From Streptosporangium becharense (lineage in GTDB: Bacteria; Actinomycetota; Actinomycetes; Streptosporangiales; Streptosporangiaceae), in the NCBI RefSeq assembly GCF_014204985.1, contig NZ_JACHMP010000001.1:5394001-5458000 (forward strand): 64,000 bases of DNA, in the 5' to 3' direction. Shown in pieces: positions 17,141 through 26,331 of the stretch. Made by a program: the position numbers and the translations under genes. Numbering within the stretch: position 1 is the stretch's first letter; every line of letters begins with the position of its first letter. The notes below the pieces were generated by a model. That model searched no databases. It saw nothing but the letters and a program-made list of their open reading frames with translations, and was not told where the DNA came from.

Positions 17141-17953
17141 TCAGTCGGGGTGGTGCTGGTGTTGCAGGTAGGCGGCGGTCTCCGGGTTGGCGGGGAAGTA
17201 CGCCTCGATGGCCAGCTCGGCCACGGTGATGTCCAGCGGGGTGCCGAAGGTGGCCATCGTGCTGAAGAAGGCGAGCTCCCGGTAGCCGCGGCGGATCCGG
17301 AGCGGCACGACGATGTCGCCCGGCCCGGGGCGTTCGATCTCGGGTTCGGGCTGGTCGCAGGGGTAGCCCTCCAGCTCGTGCCAGAGCGAGGTCAGCTCGG
17401 GGTCGGCGGTCAGGCTCATCTGGCGGCGGACCCGGTGCAGCAGGTGTGCCCGCCACTCGCCCAGGTTGATGATCCGCTGCGCCATGCCCCGGGGGTGCAG
17501 GCTGAGCCGGAGCACGTTGACCGGCGGTTCCAGCAGCTCCGGCGCGACCCCGCGCAGCAGCAGCCCGGTGGCGGAGTTGCGGTCGACGAGGTTCCAGCGC
17601 TGGTCGACGACCACCGCCGGGTACGGCTCGTGCCCGCTCAGCACCTGCCCCAGCGCCTCCCGCACGGACGCCATGTGCGGGGAGTTGAGCGGCGTCTCCG
17701 AGTAGAGCGGCGCGAAACCCCCGGAGAGCAGCAGGTGGTTGCGCTCGCGCAGGGGGAGGTCCAGCTCCTCGGCCAGGTGCAGGATCATCTCCCTGCTCGG
17801 CTTCGACCTGCCGGTCTCCACGAAGCTCAGGTGCCGGGTGGAGATGTCGGCCTGGATCGCGAGGTCCATCTGACTCATTCGCCGGCGCTCCCGCCACTGG
17901 CGCAGGAGCTCGCCTACCGGACGGGATGCGCTGGTGGAGGTCACGGACACCAC
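17141..17953 (-). CDS. XRE-family regulator with MmyB-like ligand-binding domain
   Basis: 270 residues. The N-terminal helix-turn-helix (about 11-67) reads ELLRQWRERRRMSQMDLA then TRHLSFVETGRSKPSREM. It is followed by the MmyB-type domain with YPAVVVDQRWNLVDRN, the family's signature, and GEWRAHLLHRVRRQ. Relatives are cytosolic transcription regulators often next to the genes they control. The divergent neighbour is the molybdate regulator gene 170 bp away. No matching operator was picked out. Confidence 0.9.
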   Translation of the reverse strand: MVSVTSTSASRPVGELLRQWRERRRMSQMDLAIQADISTRHLSFVETGRSKPSREMILHLAEELDLPLRERNHLLLSGGFAPLYSETPLNSPHMASVREALGQVLSGHEPYPAVVVDQRWNLVDRNSATGLLLRGVAPELLEPPVNVLRLSLHPRGMAQRIINLGEWRAHLLHRVRRQMSLTADPELTSLWHELEGYPCDQPEPEIERPGPGDIVVPLRIRRGYRELAFFSTMATFGTPLDITVAELAIEAYFPANPETAAYLQHQHHPD

Positions 17954-18085
17954 GATAACGGGGGTGTTTTGCCAAAACCATTACCGTGCGCGTAGCGCGT
18001 GGCGTGATGTCCGGTCCGAGGGATCGGCGTCGCTCATGCGACCCGCATCGGATTTTCCCACTGGCAACAGCAAGACCTATCCCCC

Positions 18086-18115
18086 TTAGAGGGTGGAATA
18101 AGCGAGAGGTATGGT
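18086..18115 (+). promoter_or_regulatory. Promoter candidate for the Mop/HTH gene, probably leaderless
   Basis: TTAGAG (18086-18091) and TATGGT (18110-18115) are 18 bp apart. The GTG start at 18124 falls at the expected transcription start, and there is no ribosome site before it. Confidence 0.45.
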
Positions 18116-18123
18116 GATGGTTC

Positions 18124-18519
18124 GTGACGACGTTCCGGATCAGTGAGGCGGCATCGCTGCTGGGGGTCAGCGCCGACACCGTGCGCCGCTGGGTCGACAC
18201 CGGTCGGCTGCCCGCCCGGCGCGACGACCACGGTCATCGTCTGATCTCCGGGGCCGAGCTGGCCGCGTTCGCGCGTTCTCAGTCGGCGCGTGACGAGCAC
18301 GGCAGCATGTCCTCGGCGCGCAACCGCTTCCGGGGGATCGTCACCGAGGTGGTCAAGGACACGGTGATGGCTCAGGTGGAGATAGCGGCGGGGCCGTTCC
18401 GGGTGGTGTCGCTGATGAGCCGCCGGTCCGCCGACGAGCTGGGTCTCGAACCGGGCGTGGTCGCGGTCGCCGTCGTGAAGTCCACCACGGTCGTCGTCGA
18501 GGTTCCCGACAACCCCTGA
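18124..18519 (+). CDS. Molybdate-binding HTH/Mop (TOBE) regulator
   Basis: 131 residues. An N-terminal MerR/excisionase-type helix-turn-helix (FRISEAASLLGVSADTVRRW, residues 4-50) is joined to a single Mop/TOBE domain (ARNRFRGIVTEVVKD to TTVVVEVPD). This layout is common in actinobacteria beside modABC, where the protein binds molybdate and probably regulates or buffers it. The next three genes are modABC on the same strand. The stop codon lies in a 20-bp tandem repeat. Confidence 0.88.
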   Translation: MTTFRISEAASLLGVSADTVRRWVDTGRLPARRDDHGHRLISGAELAAFARSQSARDEHGSMSSARNRFRGIVTEVVKDTVMAQVEIAAGPFRVVSLMSRRSADELGLEPGVVAVAVVKSTTVVVEVPDNP

Positions 18520-18559
18520 GCGTTCCCGACAACTCCTGAGCGTTCCCGACAACTCCTGA
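18502..18559. repeat. 20-bp repeat across the stop of the Mop gene
   Basis: The gene's final codons and stop (gttcccgacaacccctga) are followed by two 20-bp copies, gcgttcccgacaactcctga. The spacer to modA therefore consists almost wholly of copies of the gene end. Confidence 0.85.
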
Positions 18560-18574
18560 GCCTGGAGGCTGGAT

Positions 18575-19408
18575 TTGCGACTCATCTCACGCTCGATCAC
18601 CGCGGCGCGGGAGTCCCGCCGGGTGGTGCGTGGCCTGTTCCCGACGGTGGCGTTGGCCGCCCTGCTGGCCGTGACCGGATGCGGTGCGGGCGCCGGAGCC
18701 GAGGGCGGGCGCCCGGCCGGTGCCGGCGGGGGAGCGGCCCGCACGGTGACGGTGTTCGCCGCCGCCTCGCTGACCGAGTCCTTCACCCGGCTCGGCGCCG
18801 ACTTCGAGGCCGCCAACCCGGGCGTGGACGTCAGGTTCAACTTCGGCTCCAGCGCCACCCTGGCCCAGCAGATCGTGCAGGGTGCCCCCGCCGACGTCTT
18901 CGCCGCGGCCAGCCCGGCGACCATGAAGACCGTCGCCGACGCCTCCCTGGCGGCGAACCCCGTCGTCTTCGCCCGCAACCGGCTGGAGATCGCCCTGCCC
19001 GCGGGCAACCCGGCGAAGATCGACGACCTCGCGGACCTCGCCGGCCCCGGGGTGAAGGTCGCCCTGTGCGCTCCGCAGGTGCCCTGCGGGGCCGCAGCCG
19101 CCAAGGCCCTGGCCGCGGCGGGCCTGAAGATCGTCCCCGTCACCCTGGAGCAGGACGTCAAGGCGACCCTCACCAAGGTCACCCTCGGCGAGGTCGACGC
19201 GGCCCTGGTCTACCGGACCGACGTCCTCGCGGCGGTGGGCAAGGTGCAGGGACTGCCCTTCCCCGAGGCGGCCCAGGCCGTCAACGACTACCCGATCGCC
19301 GCGCTGGCCAAGGCCCCGTCCGGTGACCTGGCCGGCCGCTTCGTCGCCCTCGTCACCTCCCCGCAGGGCAGGGTCGTGCTGACCGGGGCGGGGTTCGAAA
19401 CGCCGTGA
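18575..19408 (+). CDS. modA: Molybdate ABC transporter substrate-binding lipoprotein
   Basis: 277 residues from TTG 18575, with GGAGG six bases upstream. A lipoprotein signal ends at lipobox LAVTGC (Cys about 37). The mature protein has the ModA pattern: TVFAAASLTESF (oxyanion-binding Ser), NFGSSATLAQQI, GAPADVFAAAS, then VTLGEVDAALVYRTDV. It binds molybdate outside the membrane. It is followed by modB with a four-base overlap. Length and motifs are normal. Confidence 0.93.
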   Translation: MRLISRSITAARESRRVVRGLFPTVALAALLAVTGCGAGAGAEGGRPAGAGGGAARTVTVFAAASLTESFTRLGADFEAANPGVDVRFNFGSSATLAQQIVQGAPADVFAAASPATMKTVADASLAANPVVFARNRLEIALPAGNPAKIDDLADLAGPGVKVALCAPQVPCGAAAAKALAAAGLKIVPVTLEQDVKATLTKVTLGEVDAALVYRTDVLAAVGKVQGLPFPEAAQAVNDYPIAALAKAPSGDLAGRFVALVTSPQGRVVLTGAGFETP

Positions 19409-20187
19409 AGGGGCGGATGCCCTGGGCGTTGACGGTCCCCGCGGTCGCCGGCCTGGTCTTCCTGGTGCTGCCCCTGGCCGGGCTGCTGGTGCGGGCACCG
19501 TGGTCCACGATGGGCGAGCGGCTGGCCGAGCCCCTGGTGCTGGAGGCGCTGCGTCTCTCCCTGGTCACCGCCACCGTCGCGACCGCCGTCTGCCTGCTGT
19601 TCGGCGTGCCGCTCGCCTGGCTGCTGGCCCGGGGGAACCTCCCCGGGCGGCGGCTGGTCCGGGCCCTGGTGACGGTGCCGCTGGTGCTGCCGCCGGTGGT
19701 GGGGGGCGTCGCGCTGCTGCTGGTGCTCGGCCGTAACGGGCTGGCCGGACGGTGGCTGTACGAGACGTTCGGGGTGTCGTTGCCGTTCACCACGGCCGGT
19801 GTCGTGGTCGCCGAGGCGTTCGTGGCCATGCCGTTCCTGGTGATCAGCGTGGAAGGCGCGCTCAAGGGTGCCGACCAGCGGTTCGAGGAGGCCGCGGCGA
19901 CCCTGGGGGCGTCCCGGTGGCGGGTCTTCACCCGGGTCACCCTGCCGATGGTCGCGCCGGGCGTCTCGGCGGGTGCCGTGCTGTGCTGGGCACGGGCCCT
20001 GGGCGAGTTCGGGGCCACGATCACCTTCGCGGGCAACTTCCCGGGTCAGACCCAGACCATGCCGCTGGCCGTCTACCTGGCGCTGGAGACCGACCCGGAG
20101 GCCGCGATCGTACTGAGCCTGGTGCTGCTGGCGGTCTCCGTGCTCGTCCTGGCCAGTCTCCGCGAACGCTGGGCGGGCACGTCGTGA
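19405..20187 (+). CDS. modB: Molybdate ABC transporter permease
   Basis: 260 residues from GTG 19405, overlapping the modA stop. Five to six membrane helices are present and the EAA loop is EEAAATLGASRWRVFTRVTL. The family motif ARALGEFGATITFAGNFPG with TQTMPLAVYLALE is characteristic of ModB. It forms the channel with ModC, whose gene overlaps its stop. Confidence 0.93.
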   Translation: MKGRMPWALTVPAVAGLVFLVLPLAGLLVRAPWSTMGERLAEPLVLEALRLSLVTATVATAVCLLFGVPLAWLLARGNLPGRRLVRALVTVPLVLPPVVGGVALLLVLGRNGLAGRWLYETFGVSLPFTTAGVVVAEAFVAMPFLVISVEGALKGADQRFEEAAATLGASRWRVFTRVTLPMVAPGVSAGAVLCWARALGEFGATITFAGNFPGQTQTMPLAVYLALETDPEAAIVLSLVLLAVSVLVLASLRERWAGTS

Positions 20188-21212
20188 TCGAGAGCAGGCT
20201 GGTCGTCGAACGCCCCGGGTTCCGCCTCGACGTCGAACTGGACGTCGCCGCGGGCGAGGTCGTCGCGCTGCTCGGCCCGAACGGCGCGGGCAAGACCACC
20301 GCGCTGCGTGCCCTGGCCGGGCTGGTGCCCGTCACCGGCGGGCACATCCGCCTGGACGGGGAACCGATCCACGACACCCCCGCCGACCGGCGTCCCGTCG
20401 GCATGGTCTTCCAGGACTACCTGCTGTTCCCGCACCTGTCGGCGCTGGACAACGTGGCCTTCGGGCCGCGCTGCCACGGCACCCCGAAGAGGCGGGCCCG
20501 TCTGCTCGCCGCCGAATGGCTGGAGCGGGTCGGCCTCGCGGGGTACGCCGCCGCCCGGCCCCACGAGCTCTCCGGCGGCCAGGCCCAGCGCGTCGCCCTG
20601 GCCCGCGCTCTCGCCGTACGGCCCCGGATGCTCCTGCTCGACGAGCCGCTGGCCGCGCTCGACGCCCACACCCGCCTCGACATCCGGGCCCGGCTCCACC
20701 ATCACCTGCGTGACTTCGACGGCGCCGCCGTCCTGGTCACCCACGACCCGCTGGACGCCATGGTCCTGGCCGACCGGCTCGTCGTCGTGGAGGACGGCGC
20801 CGTCGTCCAGCAGGGGCCGCCGCCGGCCGTCGCCCGTCACCCCCGCACCGAGTACGTCGCGCGGCTGGTCGGCCTCAACCTCTACCGGGGGGAGGCCGAC
20901 GGGCACGCCGTGCGGTTGGAGGGCATCACCCTCAACACGGCCGAGTCGCACCGCGGCCCGGTCTTCCTCGCCTTCCCGCCGACCGCCGTCGCCCTCTACC
21001 GCACCCGGCCCGACGGCACCCCGAGGAACCTGTGGGAGGCGGTGATCGGCGGTGTCGAGCGGCACGGCGACCACGCGCGGGTGCTGCTCGGCGGCCCGCT
21101 CGAAGCCTCCGCAGACGTCACCGCCGCCGCGGTCGCCGAGCTGGACCTGCGTCCCGGCGAGCGTGTCTGGGCCGCGCTCAAGGCCACCGAGACGCACGCC
21201 TACCCCGCCTGA
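20184..21212 (+). CDS. modC: Molybdate ABC transporter ATPase with C-terminal TOBE domain
   Basis: 342 residues from GTG 20184, overlapping the modB stop (GTGA). Walker A is GPNGAGKTT, the signature LSGGQAQR, Walker B LLLDEPLAALD and the H-loop VTHDPLDAM. Residues after about 240 form a TOBE/Mop-type regulatory domain. The closing residues and stop (cgcctgacgcc) are repeated once directly downstream. Confidence 0.93.
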   Translation: MIESRLVVERPGFRLDVELDVAAGEVVALLGPNGAGKTTALRALAGLVPVTGGHIRLDGEPIHDTPADRRPVGMVFQDYLLFPHLSALDNVAFGPRCHGTPKRRARLLAAEWLERVGLAGYAAARPHELSGGQAQRVALARALAVRPRMLLLDEPLAALDAHTRLDIRARLHHHLRDFDGAAVLVTHDPLDAMVLADRLVVVEDGAVVQQGPPPAVARHPRTEYVARLVGLNLYRGEADGHAVRLEGITLNTAESHRGPVFLAFPPTAVALYRTRPDGTPRNLWEAVIGGVERHGDHARVLLGGPLEASADVTAAAVAELDLRPGERVWAALKATETHAYPA

Positions 21213-21371
21213 CGCCGGTTCCCGCCTGACGCCGACCTCAGCGCCGCCCCGGCGGCCACGATGCCCCCCGCACCGGAGCCCCCCGCACCGGAGCCCCCCA
21301 CGCCGGAGCGGGGACGGCCGGGAGGGCCCGGCGGGGCCGCGGGGGAGCCCACCCGGCGCGGCGCGGTGCGG

Positions 21372-23588
21372 TCAGCGGCGGCGGAGCTTGGTGGACAGGC
21401 GGTTGAGGATGCGGTCCCACTCGGTGCCGAAGGGGTTGTCCTGCACCAGGTACGTCCAGGTCGCGGTGGGACGCTTGAGGCCCGAGCCGTCGAGGTCGAG
21501 GCCGTCGGCGGTGACGGCGGCGGTCCGGAAGGACTCCACCGAACGCGACTCGATCTCGGCGAGCAGCCGCTCGTAGGCGGGGACGGCGTCCTTGTGGAAC
21601 TCGTCGATCGGGTTGAGACGGCCGAGCGCGCGCAGGTGGATGCCCTCCCGCAGTTCGGCCAGGTAGGCCAGGTGCTCGGCCCAGCAGCGGTCGAGGTGGA
21701 ACAGGACGATCTGGCGGGCGGCCTCGTGCAGCGTCTCCTCGCCGACGTCGTCGACCAGTTCCGCCCACCGCTCCGGTACCGCGGCGGCCAGGGCGTCCCC
21801 GGCCACCCGGCCGCGCAGGACCCGGTCGCGCCGCTCCAGCACCTGGGAGCGCTGGCGCTCCAGCAGCCGGGTGTAGCGCCAGGTGTTGCGGTGGATCTCC
21901 ATGTCGACGCCCTCGGCGACCCGCTGCGCGTGCCCCACCAGGGACCGCTCGGGCACACCCTTGGCGTACTCGTCGGCGACGTAGTGGGCGATCAGCTCGT
22001 CCTCGCCGCTGACGAAGAAGACCGAGCCGCCGGGGTCGCCCTGCCGGCCGGCACGCCCGCGGAGCTGGTCGTCCAGGCGGCTGCCGGCGTGCCGGCCGGA
22101 GCCGATGACGTAGAGTCCGCCGAGCTCCTCGACGCCCTCGCCGAGGCGGATGTCCGTGCCGCGCCCGGCCATCTGGGTGGAGACGGTGATCGCGCCGCGC
22201 TCACCGGCCCGGGAGATGATCTCCGCCTCCTCCGCGTCGTTCTTGGCGTTGAGCACCACGCACTCCAGCCCCCGGCCGCTCAGGGTGAGGGCCAGGCGCT
22301 CGGACTCGGCCACGTCGAGGGTGCCGATCAGGATCGGCCGCCCGGTGGCGTGCACCTCGGCGATCTCGTCGGCGAGCGCCAGGTCCTTCTCCAGCCGGAA
22401 CTCGAACAGCCGGTCCGGCTCGTCGACGCGCACGCACGGCCGGTTGGGCGGGACCACCGCCACCTTGAGGTCGTAGAACTCCCGCAGCTGGTCGCCGACC
22501 GCGACCGCGGTGCCGGTCATCCCGCACTTCTCGGGATAGCGGGTGATCAGCCCCTGGACGGTGATCGAGTCGAGGACCTCGCCGGTCTCCGACGCGGGCA
22601 GCGCCTCCTTGGCCTCCACCGCGGCCTGCAGGCCGTCCGGCCAGCGTTGCAGCAGCGCCACCCGGCCCCGGGACGGGTTGATCAGGTGAACCCTGCCGTC
22701 CCGGACGATGTAGTCGACGTCCTTGGTCAGCAGGGCGTGGGCGTGCAGGGCGAGGCTGACCTCGGTCAGCGTCTCCGGCGTGTCGTAGAGGGCGACGCCG
22801 AGCGCCTTCTCGACGGTGTCGATGCCCTTGGTGGTCAGGTGGACGTTGCGCGCCTGGTCGTCGATCTCGTAGTGGTATCCCTTGACCAGCTGCCGGACCA
22901 GCGCGGCCGTTTCCGGCACCGCGCCGCCCGGGTCGCTCGCCCCGGCCAGCACCAGCGGCACCCGCGCCTCGTCGACCAGCACCGAGTCGGCCTCGTCGAC
23001 CAGCGCCACGTTCGGCGGCGGCACGACGAGGTCGGCCACGTCGGTGACGAGCCGGTCGCGCAGCACGTCGAAACCGATCTCGCTGACCGAGCCGTACGTC
23101 ACGTCCCGGGCGTAGGCCGCGCGGCGTTCGCCGGGCGTGGAGCTCTGGCCGATCCAGCCGACCGAGACGCCGAGCGCCTCGTACAGCGGGGCCATCCACT
23201 CGGCGTCGCGCCGGGCCAGGTAGTCGTTGACCGAGATCACGTGGACGCGCTTGCCCTGCAGGGCGTACCCGGCGGCGGCCATCGCCCCGGACAGGGTCTT
23301 GCCCTCCCCGGTGGCCATCTCCGCGACGCTGCCCGACAGCATCGCCAGCGTGCCGACCAGCTGCACGTCGTACGGACGCAGCCCCAGCGTGCGGTGGGCC
23401 GCCTCCCGGGCGACCGCGCAGAACTCGGCGGCGTCGTCGGCCGGAGACGGGGGCACGGGCAGCTCGTCGAGCCCGCGGATCCGCTCCTCGCGGGCCCCCG
23501 CCTCCGCCACGGTCCGCTCGAACCGCGACAGGTCGAGGGTGCCGGGGCGTTCGAGAAACCGCCTGATCCGCTGAGTTATCGAGCCCAC
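21372..23588 (-). CDS. secA2: Accessory preprotein translocase ATPase SecA2
   Basis: 738 residues from GTG 23588, chosen because GGAGG lies four to six bases upstream; a start at 23636 would add 16 unrelated residues. Motifs of the SecA motor are intact: MATGEGKTL (Walker A), [15 protein letters not shown] (DEAD box with preprotein cross-link region next), and [17 protein letters not shown] (motif VI). It is shorter than housekeeping SecA (about 900) and lacks the C-terminal linker and zinc motif, as SecA2 proteins do. It exports a subset of proteins with SecYEG. It stands alone here; no accessory secY or glycoprotein gene is nearby. Confidence 0.93.
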   Translation of the reverse strand: MGSITQRIRRFLERPGTLDLSRFERTVAEAGAREERIRGLDELPVPPSPADDAAEFCAVAREAAHRTLGLRPYDVQLVGTLAMLSGSVAEMATGEGKTLSGAMAAAGYALQGKRVHVISVNDYLARRDAEWMAPLYEALGVSVGWIGQSSTPGERRAAYARDVTYGSVSEIGFDVLRDRLVTDVADLVVPPPNVALVDEADSVLVDEARVPLVLAGASDPGGAVPETAALVRQLVKGYHYEIDDQARNVHLTTKGIDTVEKALGVALYDTPETLTEVSLALHAHALLTKDVDYIVRDGRVHLINPSRGRVALLQRWPDGLQAAVEAKEALPASETGEVLDSITVQGLITRYPEKCGMTGTAVAVGDQLREFYDLKVAVVPPNRPCVRVDEPDRLFEFRLEKDLALADEIAEVHATGRPILIGTLDVAESERLALTLSGRGLECVVLNAKNDAEEAEIISRAGERGAITVSTQMAGRGTDIRLGEGVEELGGLYVIGSGRHAGSRLDDQLRGRAGRQGDPGGSVFFVSGEDELIAHYVADEYAKGVPERSLVGHAQRVAEGVDMEIHRNTWRYTRLLERQRSQVLERRDRVLRGRVAGDALAAAVPERWAELVDDVGEETLHEAARQIVLFHLDRCWAEHLAYLAELREGIHLRALGRLNPIDEFHKDAVPAYERLLAEIESRSVESFRTAAVTADGLDLDGSGLKRPTATWTYLVQDNPFGTEWDRILNRLSTKLRRR

Positions 23589-23902
23589 GTTCCCTCCAAC
23601 GCCCGTTTCCAGGCCCGCGTTCCGTTCCTGCCGCACATTGTGGTGGAAAGAGCGGCCGGTGTACGGGTCCGGACACGTGCGCGGGCCCTGGGAAAGGGAA
23701 GGTCGCCGGGTTATCGTGTTACCAGTCAGTAAACAGAATTCGATTCCAGAAGCAGGCGTGGGCGGCGGCGGGGCTCCGGACGGGTGCGGACGCCTGACCG
23801 GACGCCGGACGGCGTACGGGCATCGGCCGGGTCCGGCCGAGGTCCCGCACGACGTGCGGGCGGCGGCCGTCCCGCGCGTGCGACCACCGCCCTGGAGGCA
23901 CG
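23589..23902. other. Intergenic region between secA2 and the aldolase gene
   Basis: These 314 bases separate divergent genes. The one AT-richer stretch, about 23710-23750, holds a dyad TTAC-N6-GTAA (23719-23732) that could be an operator or part of a promoter. The rest is GC-rich without clear structure. Confidence 0.35.
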
Positions 23903-24694
23903 ATGAGCCTGTCCGACCTGCAGCCGGTCCCCGCCGATCGGCTCACCTTCCGGCTCCCGGAGAAGTTCGAGACCGTGGAGCAGGAGCGCCGCCACCGTCT
24001 GGAACGCCTGGCCGCCGCACTGCGGCTGTTCGGCAGGTTCGGCTTCGAGGAGGGCGTGGCCGGTCACATCACCGTCCGCGACCCCGAGCACACCGACCAC
24101 TTCTGGGTCAACCCGTTCGGGATGTCCTTCAAGCGGATCAGGGTGAGCGACCTGATCCTCGTCAACCACGACGGCCAGGTGGTCGAGGGCAGGTACCACG
24201 TCAACCAGGCCGCGTTCGCGATCCACTCGATGGTCCACCAGGCCCGGCCGGACGTGGTCGCCGCCGCGCACAGCCACTCGGTTCACGGCAAGGCCCTGTC
24301 GTCGCTCGGCACCCTGCTGGAGCCGCTCACCCAGGACGCGTGCGCTTTCTACGAGGACCACGGCCTCTTCGACGACTACACCGGCGTGGTCGTGGAGACC
24401 GAGGAGGGCCGCCGGATCGCCCAGGCCCTCGGCTCCCACAAGGCCGTCATCCTGCGCAACCACGGACTGCTGACCGTCGGCGACAGCGTCGACGCCGCCG
24501 CCTGGTGGTTCATCACGATGGAGCGCTCCTGCCAGGCCCAGCTCCTGGCCAAGGCCGCCGGCCCGACCGTGCCGATCAGCCACGAGAACGCCAAGCTCAC
24601 CCACGGCCAGATCGGCAACGACCTGGTGGGCTGGATCAACTTCCAGCCCCTCCACGACCAGATCGTCGCCACCGAGCCCAACCTGTTCGACTGA
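23903..24694 (+). CDS. Class II aldolase/adducin family protein
   Basis: 263 residues, with GGAGG before the ATG. The class II aldolase pattern is present: [16 protein letters not shown], the metal-binding [10 protein letters not shown], and the third His in [11 protein letters not shown]. The Zn ligands expected in fuculose-phosphate-type aldolases are therefore visible. Relatives of this longer form are often annotated as putative aldolases of unknown substrate. It lies alone, divergent from secA2. Confidence 0.88.
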   Translation: MSLSDLQPVPADRLTFRLPEKFETVEQERRHRLERLAAALRLFGRFGFEEGVAGHITVRDPEHTDHFWVNPFGMSFKRIRVSDLILVNHDGQVVEGRYHVNQAAFAIHSMVHQARPDVVAAAHSHSVHGKALSSLGTLLEPLTQDACAFYEDHGLFDDYTGVVVETEEGRRIAQALGSHKAVILRNHGLLTVGDSVDAAAWWFITMERSCQAQLLAKAAGPTVPISHENAKLTHGQIGNDLVGWINFQPLHDQIVATEPNLFD

Positions 24695-24708
24695 GCGTCC
24701 GCGCCGGA

Positions 24709-25335
24709 TCAGGGTGTCACGCGGGCGACGGCGATGGTGGTGGACCCCCGCTGGCCGGCTTCGTAGAACATGTACTCCACCCCGCGGTCGGTGCCGAAAG
24801 CGGGCGCCGCGGACCTCCCGTTGTCCGGCGCGCCGCGCAGCGACGCGTGGAAGACGCCGAGATGCACCTCCCTGTCGAAGGCGTTCCCGACCTCGGTGAG
24901 GTACATCCTGCCGTCGCCGCCGTGGTAGACGACGTAGGTCGTCCCGTTGCGCCGGAGCACGTGCGGCCCGCTGATGTCGTTCAGCCCGTCGCCGGCGGGG
25001 GAGACGAGGGGCGAGGGGTCGAACCGCCACGTCAGCGCGTCGGAGGACCAGCCCCAGAAGATCTTCCGCTTGCCTCCGTGGTAGCCCATGAAGACCATCA
25101 CGTACCGGCTGCCCAGCGCGGGGATCGAGTGGTCGAAGACGCGGGCGTAGGAGGCCTCGGAGAGCCCCGGCACCATCGAGGTGTCGAGCACCACGCCGTG
25201 GTAGGTGAAGTCGATGCCGTCGGCGGAGGTGGCCAGCCGGGTCGTGGTGATCACGTGGCCGCCGACGGCCACCGTGAGACCGGTGCCGAGGGCCGTGCGG
25301 AGGAGGGTGCGGCGGTTGAGGACCGGTTCGGACAT
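24709..25335 (-). CDS. Secreted GH43-like beta-propeller protein, short form
   Basis: 208 residues. A twin-arginine signal (NRRTLLRTALGTGLTVAVGG) is followed directly by propeller repeats: RLATSADGIDFTYHG, GSRYVMVFMGYHGGK, IFWGWSSDALTWRFD, GTTYVVYHGGDGRMYL. The pattern is of glycosidase-like five-bladed propellers (GH43/GH32 type). At about 165 mature residues it is shorter than a full propeller, so blades are probably missing at the N-terminal side. Activity is uncertain. AAGGGA precedes the ATG. Confidence 0.65.
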   Translation of the reverse strand: MSEPVLNRRTLLRTALGTGLTVAVGGHVITTTRLATSADGIDFTYHGVVLDTSMVPGLSEASYARVFDHSIPALGSRYVMVFMGYHGGKRKIFWGWSSDALTWRFDPSPLVSPAGDGLNDISGPHVLRRNGTTYVVYHGGDGRMYLTEVGNAFDREVHLGVFHASLRGAPDNGRSAAPAFGTDRGVEYMFYEAGQRGSTTIAVARVTP

Positions 25336-25424
25336 GCTCTGTCCCTTCGTGTCTCACACCTCGTGCGATGCGGCGGTGATCACAAAGATTGGTGACGAGC
25401 AAGTGATTGGTCAACACGCTAATA

Positions 25425-25445
25425 CGAATTACCTAGGGTAATTCG
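25425..25445. promoter_or_regulatory. Perfect 9-3-9 inverted repeat upstream of the GH43-like gene
   Basis: CGAATTACC, three bases (TAG), then its exact reverse complement. It is 90 bp before the GH43-like start, in the only AT-rich part of this spacer, and is a strong operator candidate. The rest of the 389-bp spacer (25336-25724) holds only a 16-bp repeat series. Confidence 0.6.
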
Positions 25446-25516
25446 CAGTCGCGGCCGGTCGGCGGTCAGTCGCCGGCGCGTACCGGCCAAGGTGCCGCCC
25501 GGCCAGAGGTGCCGCA

Positions 25517-25566
25517 CGGACGGGGTGTGGCGCGGACAGGGTGTGGCGCGGACAGGGTGTGGCCCG
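25517..25566. repeat. 16-bp tandem repeat
   Basis: About three units of gacagggtgtggcgcg-type sequence lie in the spacer before the VOC gene. Confidence 0.7.
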
Positions 25567-25724
25567 GAGGGAGGTGCCGCGCGGCCCTGCGGGGGAGACC
25601 GCCGATGCCGTCGTGGCCCGGACCGTGGCGAGGACGACGAAGAAGATCCCGTATGCCAGCACTTGTCCGGGCATCGGATCACCGTGTTCGGCAATCATGA
25701 CAGCACCTGACAGGTACGGGCGGA

Positions 25725-26099
25725 ATGCTGGCACCCATGACGACGATCGCAACGTTCCTCGCCGTGAACATCGACTGCGCCGAGCCCCGCCGCCTGGCCG
25801 AGTTCTACGCCGCAGTCTTCGGCTACGAGATCCAGTACGCCGAGGAGACCTACGCCGGCATCGGCGACGGCACGATGACCATCTACTTCCAGCAGAACCA
25901 CGACCGCAAGCCCGCCGCCTGGCCCGGCCCCGACAAGCAGTTCCACCTCGACGTCCGCGTCCCCGACGTCGAGACGGCCGTCCGTGACTACCTGGAGCTC
26001 GGCGCCACCAAGCCCGAGTTCCAGCCGGGGAACGGCGCCTGGGTCGTGCTCGCCGACCCGGAGGGCCACCTGTTCTGCGTCTGCCCGGCCCGCGACTGA
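25725..26099 (+). CDS. VOC (glyoxalase/bleomycin-resistance fold) protein
   Basis: 124 residues from ATG 25725; an ATG at 25737 gives the usual family start (MTTIATFLAVNID). The single VOC domain is complete: NIDCAEPRRLAEFYAAVFG, FHLDVRVPDVETAVRDYLELG and WVVLADPEGHLFCVCP. Members are cytosolic metal-dependent enzymes or binding proteins with diverse substrates, so no reaction is assigned. Confidence 0.85.
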   Translation: MLAPMTTIATFLAVNIDCAEPRRLAEFYAAVFGYEIQYAEETYAGIGDGTMTIYFQQNHDRKPAAWPGPDKQFHLDVRVPDVETAVRDYLELGATKPEFQPGNGAWVVLADPEGHLFCVCPARD

Positions 26100-26139
26100 C
26101 CGATACCCGGCGCGTCACCGGACGGGGGATCGGAGCGGC

Positions 26140-26213
26140 GATCCGACCGGGTCCGCCGTACACATTGTGGACGGGCGATCCGGCCGGGGCCCGTCGTACA
26201 CGTTGTGGACGGG
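26140..26213. repeat. 37-bp direct repeat in a spacer
   Basis: Two copies (26140-26176 and 26177-26213) contain cgtacacgttgtggacgggt or a close variant. They lie between the VOC and transporter genes and could also serve as paired regulator sites. Confidence 0.7.
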
Positions 26214-26331
26214 TGCAATTCACGCTTGCGGGCGAACATCAGTGCCTACCCGTTTGTCCGGCGCTCTAAGCTTGCAAGATGACCAGAGAATCGCTGCACA
26301 TCGACCGTCCCGTCCCCCCGGGTGGGTGGTG

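Noticed and set aside
15355-17229. A 624-codon plus-strand frame and similar long frames opposite secA2 (21261-23732) and the dehydrogenases (31068-32852)
   Set aside because: They lie opposite well-supported genes, have no domain pattern and the biased amino acid content expected from antisense frames in GC-rich DNA.
25541-25987. A 148-codon frame before and across the VOC gene
   Set aside because: It reads the VOC gene out of frame and has no family pattern.
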